Source: Lachnospiraceae bacterium
GTDB lineage: Bacteria > Bacillota > Clostridia > Lachnospirales > Lachnospiraceae
DNA: 64,000 nt
Reading direction: 5' to 3'
Assembly: GCA_030523275.1 (NCBI GenBank)
Contig: JAUNIX010000005.1
Span: 44,353 to 108,352, forward strand
Shown here: in pieces, positions 16,882 through 25,144 of the stretch
Numbering within the stretch: the stretch's first letter is position 1
How the letters are laid out: every line of letters begins with the position of its first letter
Translations under genes and position numbers: made by a program
The notes under the pieces: generated by a model
What the model saw: only the letters and a program-made list of their open reading frames with translations
Told to the model about the DNA's origin: nothing
The model's database searches: none

Positions 16882-16910
16882 TTGTTTCCCTTAAAAGGTT
16901 ATGATAAAAT
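16882..16910 (+). promoter_or_regulatory. Promoter for membrane-protein pair
   Basis: TTGTTT (16882-16887) and TAAAAT (16905-16910) are 17 bases apart. This places the transcription start before the palindrome at 16931 and argues against any protein start at 16882. Confidence 0.6.
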
Positions 16911-16930
16911 AAGTATAATTATTCAGAGAT

Positions 16931-16972
16931 TTTTTGTTTCATGGAAACAAAAAACGCTTCGCGAGGATGCGA
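16931..16972. repeat. Palindromic intergenic element, copy A
   Basis: TTTTTGTTTC-ATG-GAAACAAAAA (16931-16953) is a perfect 10-bp hairpin, followed by CGCTTCGCGAGGATGCG (16955-16971). The motif CGCGARGATGCG recurs directly after the palindrome at 22499-22553, so both look like copies of a repeated element. Here it lies in the 5' UTR of the next gene. Confidence 0.6.
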
Positions 16973-17001
16973 TACTGACATACAGAGGGAGGATTAATAT
17001 T

Positions 17002-17868
17002 ATGTATTGGAATGAGAAGAAACGCAATATTCATAAAATCATAATATTCATATTAATCCTTTTTTTGATATGCCAGTATTTTTTTATGGTATTTTCGATA
17101 AGAAACAATCAAGGTTCTTTTGATGCCATTCGAACAGAAGGAACTGTTTGTACTGGTGCAGACTATGTGTCTTTTATGGATGATCAGGTGTATGTTCTAA
17201 ATCGATTGAGTCAAGTACTCATATATGATGAAAATGGAAATACCTTTGTTTCAGACGGTTTTCGCACGAAGTTATATATGATTAAAGCAGATGGTACAAA
17301 AAAATTATTAATGGAAGAAACTTGGAAGGATTATCTTTTTTATTCTCCTGTTTTAAAAGTGATTGCTGTTTTTCTAATTATATTAAATATGGTTGTTTGG
17401 TTGGCACAGAAATTGCGAATGAGAAGAAGATATAATAAAAAAATGCGGATAAAAGCAGATCCAGTGAGAATTATGGAAGAAATAGAGAAAAATCAGGAAG
17501 AAATCATCTGGCAGAGGACAGCGCAAAGTAAGGGGAAAATGACCTTTTACTTTGTGACGGACAGACAAGTGATTAAGTGTATCAAAGGAAGAGAATTTTA
17601 TCAGCTATTTTATGACGATTTTCATCATGCCAGCATTATTTCTATAAAAGATGGTTTATTTCCACAGAAAGATAGGAAAATCATTGTGTTTGCAAAGCAT
17701 GAACCGGGATATAAAATACTCACATATGGAGAATTTGGAGATTTGCATGAGATGAGTTTTGAAGACCTTTCTGATGTGGAGCTTATCGTGAAAATGATCA
17801 ATCAACAGAGAGAAAAATTTCTGCAAAAGCATTCGAAGGGAGCAGAATATGAAGAAAATCAGAATTGA
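17002..17868 (+). CDS. Hypothetical two-helix membrane protein
   Basis: I do not recognise this 288-residue protein. The ATG at 17002 has GGGAGG at 16986-16991. Two hydrophobic segments are visible (about residues 13-34 and 115-138), separated by a polar domain that would be outside, then a C-terminal cytoplasmic domain (about 145-288). That part (TAQSKGKMTFYFVTDRQVIKC, VIVFAKHEPGYKIL) has the alternating pattern of a PH-like beta domain, which is a guess. The next small membrane gene overlaps its end by 20 bases, so the two are coupled. Confidence 0.7.
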   Translation: MYWNEKKRNIHKIIIFILILFLICQYFFMVFSIRNNQGSFDAIRTEGTVCTGADYVSFMDDQVYVLNRLSQVLIYDENGNTFVSDGFRTKLYMIKADGTKKLLMEETWKDYLFYSPVLKVIAVFLIILNMVVWLAQKLRMRRRYNKKMRIKADPVRIMEEIEKNQEEIIWQRTAQSKGKMTFYFVTDRQVIKCIKGREFYQLFYDDFHHASIISIKDGLFPQKDRKIIVFAKHEPGYKILTYGEFGDLHEMSFEDLSDVELIVKMINQQREKFLQKHSKGAEYEENQN

Positions 17869-18181
17869 TAAGAGCAAAGAAGAGTGGATTCGCAGCTTGG
17901 AAGAGAAAGTGGAATTGTTGGGAGAGGGAGAAGATTTTTTAAAAGAAGATGAATGTGGTTTATATCTTGAAGGAAAGGCGAAACATACAAAAGGATTGAT
18001 CTATTACATATTCTTGATTTTTATATTCATTATTACACCAGGATTTGAATTTATTTGTGATGTGTCTGGTATGGATATATTAATAGAATGTTTTGTAGCC
18101 TTTGTTTTTGTTAATGTTATCTTCTTTTTGCAAGGTAGATTTGTGATAAGAAATATGCTCAGTAAATTAAGACAAATTTAG
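17849..18181 (+). CDS. Hypothetical small membrane protein with KEEWI motif
   Basis: The 110-residue protein begins MKKIRIDKSKEEWIRSLEEKVELLG, then has two hydrophobic helices (about 51-70 and 78-98) and ends NMLSKLRQI. Start and end resemble the protein at 31426 (VDRTKEEWIKNFIARLEPIG at the start, KMIQKLREF at the end), so the two look like distant paralogs of an undescribed family. Start overlaps the previous gene; GGGAGCAG serves as RBS. Confidence 0.7.
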   Translation: MKKIRIDKSKEEWIRSLEEKVELLGEGEDFLKEDECGLYLEGKAKHTKGLIYYIFLIFIFIITPGFEFICDVSGMDILIECFVAFVFVNVIFFLQGRFVIRNMLSKLRQI

Positions 18182-18194
18182 ATGGAGATTGAAA

Positions 18195-18665
18195 ATGAAA
18201 ATACTTGTTGATGCGGATGCCTGTCCAGTAGTGGGAATTGTGGAAACAGTTGCGAGAAAAAATCATATTCCAGTTATTCTTTTATGCGATACCAATCATA
18301 TTTTATATTCGGATTATAGTGAAGTCAAGATAATTGGAGCTGGTGCGGATGCCGTTGATTTTGCTTTATTAAATATTTGTAAAAAGGGAGATATTGTTGT
18401 GACGCAGGATTATGGTGTGGCAGCGATGATTCTCGGTAAAGGAGCATTTGGTATTCACCAAAATGGAAAATGGTACACGAATCAAAATATTGATCGGATG
18501 CTCATGGAACGGCATATGGCGAAAAAAGTCAGAATGTCAAAAGGAAAACATCATATAAAAGGTCCATCAAAACGGACGAAAGAAGATAATCAGAGATTTT
18601 TGGAATCATTTGAGCGACTCGTCTTAAAAGTCATGGAAGAACAGGAGGATAATATATATGGTTAA
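18195..18665 (+). CDS. YaiI/YqxD family protein (DUF188)
   Basis: The 156-residue protein starts MKILVDADACPVV, the signature of the YaiI/YqxD family, with a PIN-like acidic pattern (DADACP, GAGADAVDFALL, DIVVTQDYGVAAMIL). Biochemical function of the family is not established; a nuclease-like fold is the usual suggestion. GGAG at 18184 supports the ATG at 18195 rather than the TTG at 18189. Its 3' end overlaps the next gene by 8 bases. Confidence 0.9.
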   Translation: MKILVDADACPVVGIVETVARKNHIPVILLCDTNHILYSDYSEVKIIGAGADAVDFALLNICKKGDIVVTQDYGVAAMILGKGAFGIHQNGKWYTNQNIDRMLMERHMAKKVRMSKGKHHIKGPSKRTKEDNQRFLESFERLVLKVMEEQEDNIYG

Positions 18666-19068
18666 GCCAATTGTAAAAGATGTATTATTTCTATCTCAGA
18701 AATCAGAACCAGCTACAACAAAGGATGCATTTATTATCGAGGATTTACTGGATACACTACAATATCATTCATCAGCCTGTGTTGGAATGGCGGCAAATAT
18801 GATTGGGTACAAGAAGGCTATCATTGCTGTCAATATGGGATTTGTCAATATGGTCATGGTGAATCCAAAGATTGTAAAGAAAGATAGTCTGTATGAGGCA
18901 GAAGAAGGATGCTTGTCTTTAACTGGAAAGCGCAAAACAACCAGATATCAAAAGATCGAAGTGGAATATCAGGATCAAAATTTTAAAAAAAAGAAACAGG
19001 AATTTTCTGGATGGACAGCCCAGATTATACAGCATGAGGTTGATCATATACATGGGATAGTTATTTAG
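18658..19068 (+). CDS. Peptide deformylase-like protein
   Basis: The 136-residue protein carries the deformylase metal motifs EGCLS (about 82-86) and HEVDH (HExxH, about 120-124). Motif 1, normally GxGxAAxQ, reads GMAANMIG: the conserved Gln, which contacts the formyl group, is replaced. It is also shorter than classical Def. It belongs to the deformylase-like group and may act on another substrate or be weakly active. It overlaps the YaiI-like gene by 8 bases, so translation is likely coupled. Confidence 0.8.
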   Translation: MVKPIVKDVLFLSQKSEPATTKDAFIIEDLLDTLQYHSSACVGMAANMIGYKKAIIAVNMGFVNMVMVNPKIVKKDSLYEAEEGCLSLTGKRKTTRYQKIEVEYQDQNFKKKKQEFSGWTAQIIQHEVDHIHGIVI

Positions 19069-19105
19069 ATATTTTTATATATAATTATTTATGAATTGAC
19101 ATTTT

Positions 19106-19324
19106 GTGATAGGAAAGTCTGGTATCAAAAGACAACAGGAAAAGTTTGTGCCGCAACTGGTATCATGTTATGATGTTGTTAACGTAAAAATATTACCAGG
19201 CGGTAATTCAAAAATCGTTGATAAAGCTGATAAATTAGGGACTTTTTTAGAAAGTATCAAAAATAGCGTTACGGTTGGTAAAAAATACAGAAAATGTGAT
19301 AAAATCAACAGTTTTGTGAAGTGA
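19106..19324 (+). pseudogene. Unrecognised gene fragment
   Basis: An open frame of 72 codons without a plausible ATG; a stop lies 9 bases upstream of its GTG. The translation (LVSCYDVVNVKILPGG, KLGTFLESIKNSVTVGKKYRKC) looks protein-like rather than random, but I cannot name a family. Its position in a patch with a CRISPR relic and a broken kinase gene suggests a remnant. Confidence 0.3.
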
Positions 19325-19330
19325 GAAAGA

Positions 19331-19349
19331 GTAAAATGTACCATTTTAC
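19331..19349. repeat. Perfect 8-bp hairpin
   Basis: GTAAAATG-TAC-CATTTTAC lies 4 bases before the CRISPR-like repeat; no T run follows, so it is not an obvious terminator. Confidence 0.5.
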
Positions 19350-19352
19350 GAT

Positions 19353-19450
19353 GGTTTAACATTAACAAGAGTTGTATTGAAACGATGATTCAGCTTTAAC
19401 TCACACATACTGTGGGCGGTTTAACATTAACAAGAAGTTGTATAAAATCT
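19353..19450 (+). CRISPR. Two-repeat CRISPR relic of a different repeat family
   Basis: A 30-base unit beginning GTTTAACATTAACAAGA and ending GTATTGAAAC (19354-19383) recurs at 19419 with a one-base insertion and a degenerate end (GTATAAAATC). The unique stretch between (19384-19417) is 34 bases. Repeat length, spacer length, the ATTGAAAC end typical of crRNA 5' handles, and decay of the last repeat all fit a minimal CRISPR. The sequence is unrelated to the repeats at 834-2040, and no cas gene lies nearby. Confidence 0.6.
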
Positions 19451-19638
19451 TAATTATTATTATATTGTTCTGCTTCTTTGAAATACATTAGTAATTGGAT
19501 TCCCGATGAATGAAAAAAGTGAATATTTGTAAGGAGTAATTCAACAAAGTCTGATAAAAAGATGATATTATAAGAATATATGGAATTTGAGATATGATTT
19601 TTGCGGAGCATTTTTGATAAAGAATGAAGGAGATATGT

Positions 19639-20758
19639 ATGGGAATCATTAAAAATACTTTGAAAAAAAGAAATCAATTACATATGAGATCATGCATATG
19701 GAGAAAGTTGTTGCGACGATTTCCACCACTGGTAGAGCACAGATTTTGAATGATAATTTTATGCCATATAACTTGTATTTAGAGGAGGAAGATTCTGATA
19801 TTGATGACTTAATGAATAATTTGGTTAATTTTTATCATTGGTGTGCGTCACGTGTTTTATCATTGGACCGCCAATATGCGAAAGATATTCTTAACAGTAT
19901 TGGGATGGCACAGGCTGTGACAGACAAAGAGCGTGCAAAGATTTCATTATCCTATCATAGTGTCTCCTTGACAGATGTATTTTGGGCCCGTGAATGTGGA
20001 GAAAAGAATACCTTTCAAGAGTTAAATTTATATGATAATCCTTTAAATGAAGCTACTGTAAGAACTTTCACTCAAGGGAAAACAGATGACAGTAACGACC
20101 CAAGAATTAGCTCCACATTTATCTACAAGAGGCTGTTTTCCTAAAGCTTGGATTCGAGGAGAACATGGGTTTCGATTATTAAAAGATGGAAGTCCGGATG
20201 TTGTCAGGAAAGAATTGCTTGCAAGTCAAATCTGTCAGTGTTTTGACATCCCACAAGTAACGTATAGAGCCTATACGTATCATGGTGAGATTGTGACGGA
20301 AAATGATATGGTATCTTCGAAAGAATATTCGCTCGTTTCTAAAATGGCATTTGATATTTATGCCTGTAATCATGATTTAGATACGATTGAGGTTTGCACT
20401 CAATTAGATCCAGTCAATTATTATGGAATGAATATTTTAGATTATTTGATGGGGGAATACAGATCGACATCCCGAAAATTGGGGATTTAAAATTGACAAT
20501 TGCACGAATCGCTATGTTTGTCTTTATCCAGTCATGGACTTTAATCAATGTTTTTTATCTTATGAGAATTTAGACAGAGCAAATTGCCAAACCGTATTTC
20601 CAAGAAGAATGACACAAAAAGAAGCGGCCATTGAAGCAGTCAAACAGATTGGGCTTAGACAAGTACACGAAATGGATATGGATAAATTTGATAATATGGA
20701 AAAAGAAGCTAAGATGTTTCAAATAAGACTGAAGGAATTGAAAAAATATGAAGTTTGA
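19639..20758 (+). pseudogene. HipA-like kinase gene broken by three single-base indels
   Basis: Three consecutive frames join into one 372-residue protein if a base is added in an A run at 19663-19669, one removed near 20062 (AGAAC), and one removed from the G run at 20450-20454. AAGGAG sits before the ATG at 19639. After correction the third junction reads GNTDRHPENWGF, the catalytic-loop signature of HipA / PI4-kinase-fold kinases, followed by VMDFNQ with the metal-binding Asp. No other in-frame stops are seen, so the gene decayed recently, or the indels are sequencing errors in homopolymers. Cellular role unknown. Confidence 0.8.
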
Positions 20759-20784
20759 TGAAAAGATAGGGGTATGACAATCAC

Positions 20785-21507
20785 ATGAACACTCAATTTA
20801 TCCAAAGCATATCAATCAATTGGAATAAAATAGAAAAAGACAGCTATTTAAGGGAGATTGAATCTATCCATAGCCTAAATAAATTAGAATTTACCAAACC
20901 AGTTACCTTTTTTGTGGGCGAAAATGGAAGTGGAAAATCTACCTTGTTGGAAGCAATTGCAATTTCATATGGATTTAATCCTGAAGGTGGTACAAAAAAC
21001 TATCTTTTTTCAACTTATGATTCCCATTCAGAATTACATGAGGCGATGACTGTGTCTAAAAGTTATCGAAAACCTAACTGGGGATACTTTTTTAGGGCAG
21101 AAAGTTTTTATAATGTAGCGACAAAAGAGGAAGAATATTCAGATATTACACATCCTTCTGAACGTTATCATCAAAAATCACACGGAGAGAGTTTTCTTGC
21201 ATTAGCACAAAGGCAGTTAAGACCAAATGGTATTTACTTATTAGATGAACCGGAGGCTGCGTTGTCTCCACAAAGACAATTAACCTTGCTGATGCAAATA
21301 TATGAGTGTGCGAAACATGGTTCACAATTTATGATTGTGACACATTCTCCGATATTATTAGGTCTTCCAAACGCAGAGATATGGAATTTTGATGATGGAC
21401 TTTTACATCTCTGTGAGTATGAAGAAACTGACAGTTATCAAATCACAGAAATGTTTATTAATAATAGAAATTTGTTATTGGATCGGTTACTTACAAAAGA
21501 TAAGTGA
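20785..21507 (+). CDS. AAA-type ATPase (ABC/SMC-like, AAA_21/23)
   Basis: The 240-residue ATPase has Walker A FFVGENGSGKSTLLEAIA (about 38-51), a compact middle, Walker B GIYLLDEPEAALSPQRQ and the H-switch MIVTHSPILLGLPNAEI. This is the single-domain predicted ATPase family found beside varied accessory genes; the function is not known. It begins 26 bases after the broken kinase gene and may have been its operon partner. Confidence 0.85.
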   Translation: MNTQFIQSISINWNKIEKDSYLREIESIHSLNKLEFTKPVTFFVGENGSGKSTLLEAIAISYGFNPEGGTKNYLFSTYDSHSELHEAMTVSKSYRKPNWGYFFRAESFYNVATKEEEYSDITHPSERYHQKSHGESFLALAQRQLRPNGIYLLDEPEAALSPQRQLTLLMQIYECAKHGSQFMIVTHSPILLGLPNAEIWNFDDGLLHLCEYEETDSYQITEMFINNRNLLLDRLLTKDK

Positions 21508-21650
21508 TAAAAAAGATATAATTATATTGCTGGTATACTTGTTTAAAAATTTATAAAGAAATTTGCTATAAAAGCCATTGACTCTCACACTGTGGCAGGC
21601 ATTATGATAGATATGAGCTCAAGGAAACGCAATATTGTGGAGGAAATAAA

Positions 21651-22466
21651 ATGTTAAAAATAGGATATTTTTCAAAATTATCTAGGGTGAGTATCCGAAT
21701 GCTGCGACATTACGACGAGATTGACCTATTAAAGCCGGTAAAAATTGATGAATATACTGGATATCGATATTATAGCGAGGAACAGCTTCCTGTTATGGCA
21801 CGTATCATTTCATTGAAGGATATGGGATTTAAGTTGACTGTAATCAAAGAAATACTAAAATGTTATGACAATAAGGAAGAAATGGAACAGTATTTGCGCA
21901 TCAGGTATGCGGAACTGATGGCGGTCTCGGAAGAGACAGCACGGCGGTTACGAATTCTGGAAACAGCGATTGACAGGCTGAGAAAGGATGATACCATGAA
22001 TTATGATGTAGTATTAAAAACATTGCCAGAACGACAAGTAGCTAGTGTGCGACAGGTAATTCCATGCTATGAACAAGAAGGAAGATTATGGCACATTCTC
22101 TTTAAAGAGACAAATCATTTAAATCTGATTTTACAAGAACCATGTTTTATGAGTGCGATTTTGCATGATAAAGAGTACAAAGAAGTGGATGTTGATGTGG
22201 AAGTGCAGGCGGCGGTGAAAGGCTGTTATTTAGACACTGAACATGTAAAATTCAAAACGGAACCAGAAGTTACGGTTGCGAGCATTACTTTTAAGGGGCC
22301 TTATGAACAGTTTAGAGATGTATATTCTTCTCTTGCAGCATGGGTCGATGTAAATGGATATCAATTTAGCGGCCCAATGTTTGATATTTATCATGTCAGT
22401 CCGCATGAAACAAAAAATCCGGAAGAATTTATAACGGAAGTATGTTGTCCGGTGCAGAAAAAATAG
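21651..22466 (+). CDS. MerR-family regulator with GyrI-like effector domain
   Basis: The 271-residue protein starts MLKIGYFSKLSRVSIRMLRHYDEIDLLKP, a MerR winged helix, then GYRYYSEEQLPVMARII, a dimerisation coiled coil (about 75-115), and a C-terminal GyrI-like small-molecule-binding domain (about 120-270; ERQVASVRQVIPCYEQEG, SITFKGPYEQF). BmrR-like architecture suggests sensing of hydrophobic compounds. The gene is alone, ahead of an ABC exporter module. GGAGG at 21639 sets the start. Confidence 0.9.
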   Translation: MLKIGYFSKLSRVSIRMLRHYDEIDLLKPVKIDEYTGYRYYSEEQLPVMARIISLKDMGFKLTVIKEILKCYDNKEEMEQYLRIRYAELMAVSEETARRLRILETAIDRLRKDDTMNYDVVLKTLPERQVASVRQVIPCYEQEGRLWHILFKETNHLNLILQEPCFMSAILHDKEYKEVDVDVEVQAAVKGCYLDTEHVKFKTEPEVTVASITFKGPYEQFRDVYSSLAAWVDVNGYQFSGPMFDIYHVSPHETKNPEEFITEVCCPVQKK

Positions 22467-22475
22467 ATTGATACG

Positions 22476-22502
22476 AGACTGTCGGTGTAAGATCGACAGT
22501 CT
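22476..22502 (+). terminator. Terminator of the MerR gene
   Basis: AGACTGTCG (22476-22484) pairs with CGACAGTCT (22494-22502), then TTCT. Its 3' arm shares GTCT with the left arm of the 26-bp inverted repeat that follows, so the two hairpins exclude each other. Confidence 0.75.
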
Positions 22503-22565
22503 TTCTGGTTGTATAGGAAATTTTTTTAAAATTTCCTATACAACCAGAAAGACTCCGCGAAGATG
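22499..22565. repeat. 26-bp perfect inverted repeat, element copy B
   Basis: Arms of 26 bases (22499-22524 and 22528-22553) are exact complements around a 3-base loop, with the core TATAGGAAATTT and its mirror. It is followed by CTCCGCGAAGATGCGG (22553-22565 region), shared with the element at 16931-16972. The TATAGGAAAT/ATTTCCTATA core is shared with the palindromes at 42191 and 63888. Confidence 0.8.
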
Positions 22566-22594
22566 CGGCCAGATGTATGTTAATTGTATCAGAC

Positions 22595-22648
22595 TTGACT
22601 AAAAGAATAAATTACAGTATAATAACAGTATTAGATAACACTGTTATC
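22595..22648 (+). promoter_or_regulatory. TetR-gene promoter with palindromic operator
   Basis: TTGACT (22595-22600) and TATAAT (22618-22623) are 17 bases apart. GATAACA-C-TGTTATC at 22634-22648 is a perfect palindrome at the expected transcription start, and ATAACAGT (22622-22629) is a further half-site overlapping the -10. Likely autorepression by the TetR protein. Confidence 0.8.
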
Positions 22649-22666
22649 TTTCGGAAGGGAGAGATT

Positions 22667-23290
22667 ATGATACAAGAAAAAGAAAATACATTAGACAAGA
22701 TATTAAATGCGGCAAAACAGGAATTTTTGAAAAAAGGTTTTTTAAAGGCATCTTTGCGCAATATTGTCAAGAATGCCGGCGTTACGACAGGAGCATTTTA
22801 CCGATATTATGACAGTAAAGAAGCCTTGTTTGGAGCATTGGTAGGCGAGCAGGCGGCGTATGTCCTTGATTTGTTCAACCATACAGTCGATGACTTTGAA
22901 AAACTACCAGGCAATGAACAGACAGAACAGATGATAGATACATCGAGGTTTTATCTTGAAAAAATCTTAGATTATATCTATGAGAATTATGATGCTTTTA
23001 AACTTTTGATTACGTGTGCAGAGGGAACGACATATGCTGATTTTATACATCAACTTGTAGTCAGAGAGGTAGATTCTACCTATACATATATAGAGACTTT
23101 AGCAAGTATGGGACATAAGGTAGAGCCTCTTAACAAAAATTTGATTCATATCATTGCCAGTGGTTTATTTTCAGGTATTTTTGAGGCCATTGTTCATGAT
23201 ATGCCGAAAGATGAGGCATTGGAATATCTTTCACAGTTTCATCGATTTTATTCAGCCGGATGGGCTGAACTGTTAGATGTTAAATTTTAA
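22667..23290 (+). CDS. TetR/AcrR-family transcriptional regulator
   Basis: The 207-residue protein has the TetR helix-turn-helix LDKILNAAKQEFLKKGFLKASLRNIVKNAGVTTGAFYRYYDSKEALF. The C-terminal ligand-binding part is family-typical but not diagnostic. GGGAG before the ATG at 22667 and the promoter at 22595-22623 exclude the upstream in-frame start at 22577. It precedes and probably controls the two-gene ABC exporter. Confidence 0.9.
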   Translation: MIQEKENTLDKILNAAKQEFLKKGFLKASLRNIVKNAGVTTGAFYRYYDSKEALFGALVGEQAAYVLDLFNHTVDDFEKLPGNEQTEQMIDTSRFYLEKILDYIYENYDAFKLLITCAEGTTYADFIHQLVVREVDSTYTYIETLASMGHKVEPLNKNLIHIIASGLFSGIFEAIVHDMPKDEALEYLSQFHRFYSAGWAELLDVKF

Positions 23291-23380
23291 GAATTGTTTA
23301 TAAGAGAAATCTGGAATCGGGTTTCTCTTAAATATAATGTATAAGTTAGTCTAAACTAATTAAAGTAAGGAGGAAGAAAT

Positions 23381-25144
23381 TTGAAGAAAAAGGAAAAATC
23401 AGTCATAGACTGGCTTGCTCAATTTGCAGGTACACATAAGAAACTATATATTGCAAGTGTTATATTGGCAGCATGTGGTGTTGCATGCAGCATTGTTCCG
23501 TATGTGATCATGGGAGATATTGTGACTAAGCTGATTGGTGGTAATCGGCAATGGAATGTCTATTTGTATGATGGTATTATCATGGTTGTATGTTGGCTAG
23601 CAAGAGTCGTCTTTCATGCCTTTTCTACTACCTGTTCTCATAAAGCAACATTCCATGTGCTGGGAAATATCAGAAAACAGGTTTGTGATCAACTGGCGAA
23701 AGTTCCGCTTGGTCTGGTCAAAGATACCCCATCAGGTTCGTTAAAAAATATTATCGTAGAGCGAATTGACAGTATTGAAACTACCTTAGCACATATATTA
23801 CCAGAGTTTACTTCGAATCTAATGGCACCTGTTGTTGTATTTATTTATCTCTGTTTGATTGACTGGAGAATGGCATTGGTTTCTCTGATCAGTCTGCCGC
23901 TTGGTATGCTTGCCTATATGGGTATGATGATTGGTTATGAGGAAAGCTTTCGGAATACAGTTACGAAGACAAGAGTGTTGAATGATACGGCTGTGGAATA
24001 TATTAATGGAATTGAAGTCATCAAAGCCTTTGGAAGAGAACAAAATTCTTATGAAAAATTTAAAGTTGCCGCCAAAGAAGGTGCTGACTGCTACATTGAA
24101 TGGATGCGTCGCTGTAATGTTTTTTTTAGTATTGCAATGGTCTTATTTCCGTGTACGACAATCTCTGTCCTTCCGATTGGCGGACTATTTGTGATGAACG
24201 CCACTCTTTCTGTGTCGGACTTTATTCTTTGTATCATTTTATCTCTGGGATTGACTACACCGTTAATTACGGTTATGTCTTATTCGGATGATATTGGAAG
24301 ACTCAGAACAATTCTTGGTGAGGTAACCGGTATTCTGACCTGGGAGGAATTGGAACGTCCGGTAACGGATATAGAAAAGCCAAAAGATTATTCTGTTACT
24401 CTTGAAAATGTAACTTTTGGTTATCATGATCAGGAAGTTCTGCACGGAATTAACATGCGTATGGAACAGGGAACCGTCAATGCACTTGTAGGTCCATCGG
24501 GAAGTGGAAAATCTACAATTGCCAAATTGATCGCATCCTTATGGGATACGAAGACAGGAAGTATTCAGATTGGCGGAGTAGATATCAGAAAGTTGTCTTT
24601 GGAGGAATATAACCGCAAGGTAGCTTATGTTTCACAGGATAATTACTTATTTGACGATACGATACGCGAAAATATTCGTATGGGAAGAATGGATGCAACA
24701 GATATTGAAGTAGAAAATGTAGCACGAAAAAGTGGATGTCATGAATTTATTATGCAGCTTGAACATGGGTATGATACCGTTGTCGGCGATGCCGGTGGCC
24801 ATCTATCCGGCGGTGAGTGTCAGAGAATTGCCATCGCTCGTGCGATGCTAAAAGATGCACCGATTGTAATTCTTGATGAGGCTACAGCCTATACAGATCC
24901 GGAAAATGAAGCTGTAATTCAGTCTTCTGTGGCAAAGCTGGTTCGTGGTAAAACCTTAATCGTAATTGCTCACCGATTATCAACGATTGCAGATGCAGAT
25001 AAGATTTTTGTGATTGACAATGGAAGAGTTGTCGAAGAAGGAACTCATAAAACATTATTAGATCAAGGAATGCTTTATGCGAAAATGTGGCAGTCACATA
25101 TTGGAGTAAAAGATAATGAGAAAGAAGGTGTGATATATGCTTGA
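23381..25144 (+). CDS. ABC exporter subunit 1 (fused permease-ATPase)
   Basis: The 587-residue half-transporter has six predicted helices (about 20-300) and an ATPase domain (about 335-575) with Walker A GPSGSGKST, signature LSGGECQR, Walker B IVILDEATAYTD and H-loop IAHRLST. The start is a TTG at 23381 preceded by AAGGAGG; no ATG fits. It overlaps subunit 2 by 8 bases, so the two form a heterodimeric exporter. A palindrome TTAGT-CTAA-ACTAA just upstream (about 23346-23359) could be a second TetR-protein site. Substrate unknown, probably a drug or metabolite. Confidence 0.92.
   Translation: MKKKEKSVIDWLAQFAGTHKKLYIASVILAACGVACSIVPYVIMGDIVTKLIGGNRQWNVYLYDGIIMVVCWLARVVFHAFSTTCSHKATFHVLGNIRKQVCDQLAKVPLGLVKDTPSGSLKNIIVERIDSIETTLAHILPEFTSNLMAPVVVFIYLCLIDWRMALVSLISLPLGMLAYMGMMIGYEESFRNTVTKTRVLNDTAVEYINGIEVIKAFGREQNSYEKFKVAAKEGADCYIEWMRRCNVFFSIAMVLFPCTTISVLPIGGLFVMNATLSVSDFILCIILSLGLTTPLITVMSYSDDIGRLRTILGEVTGILTWEELERPVTDIEKPKDYSVTLENVTFGYHDQEVLHGINMRMEQGTVNALVGPSGSGKSTIAKLIASLWDTKTGSIQIGGVDIRKLSLEEYNRKVAYVSQDNYLFDDTIRENIRMGRMDATDIEVENVARKSGCHEFIMQLEHGYDTVVGDAGGHLSGGECQRIAIARAMLKDAPIVILDEATAYTDPENEAVIQSSVAKLVRGKTLIVIAHRLSTIADADKIFVIDNGRVVEEGTHKTLLDQGMLYAKMWQSHIGVKDNEKEGVIYA

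Noticed and set aside
16882..17001. Extended N-terminus for the membrane protein at 17002
   Set aside because: The extension would start within the promoter -35 and include the palindrome; a good RBS precedes 17002.
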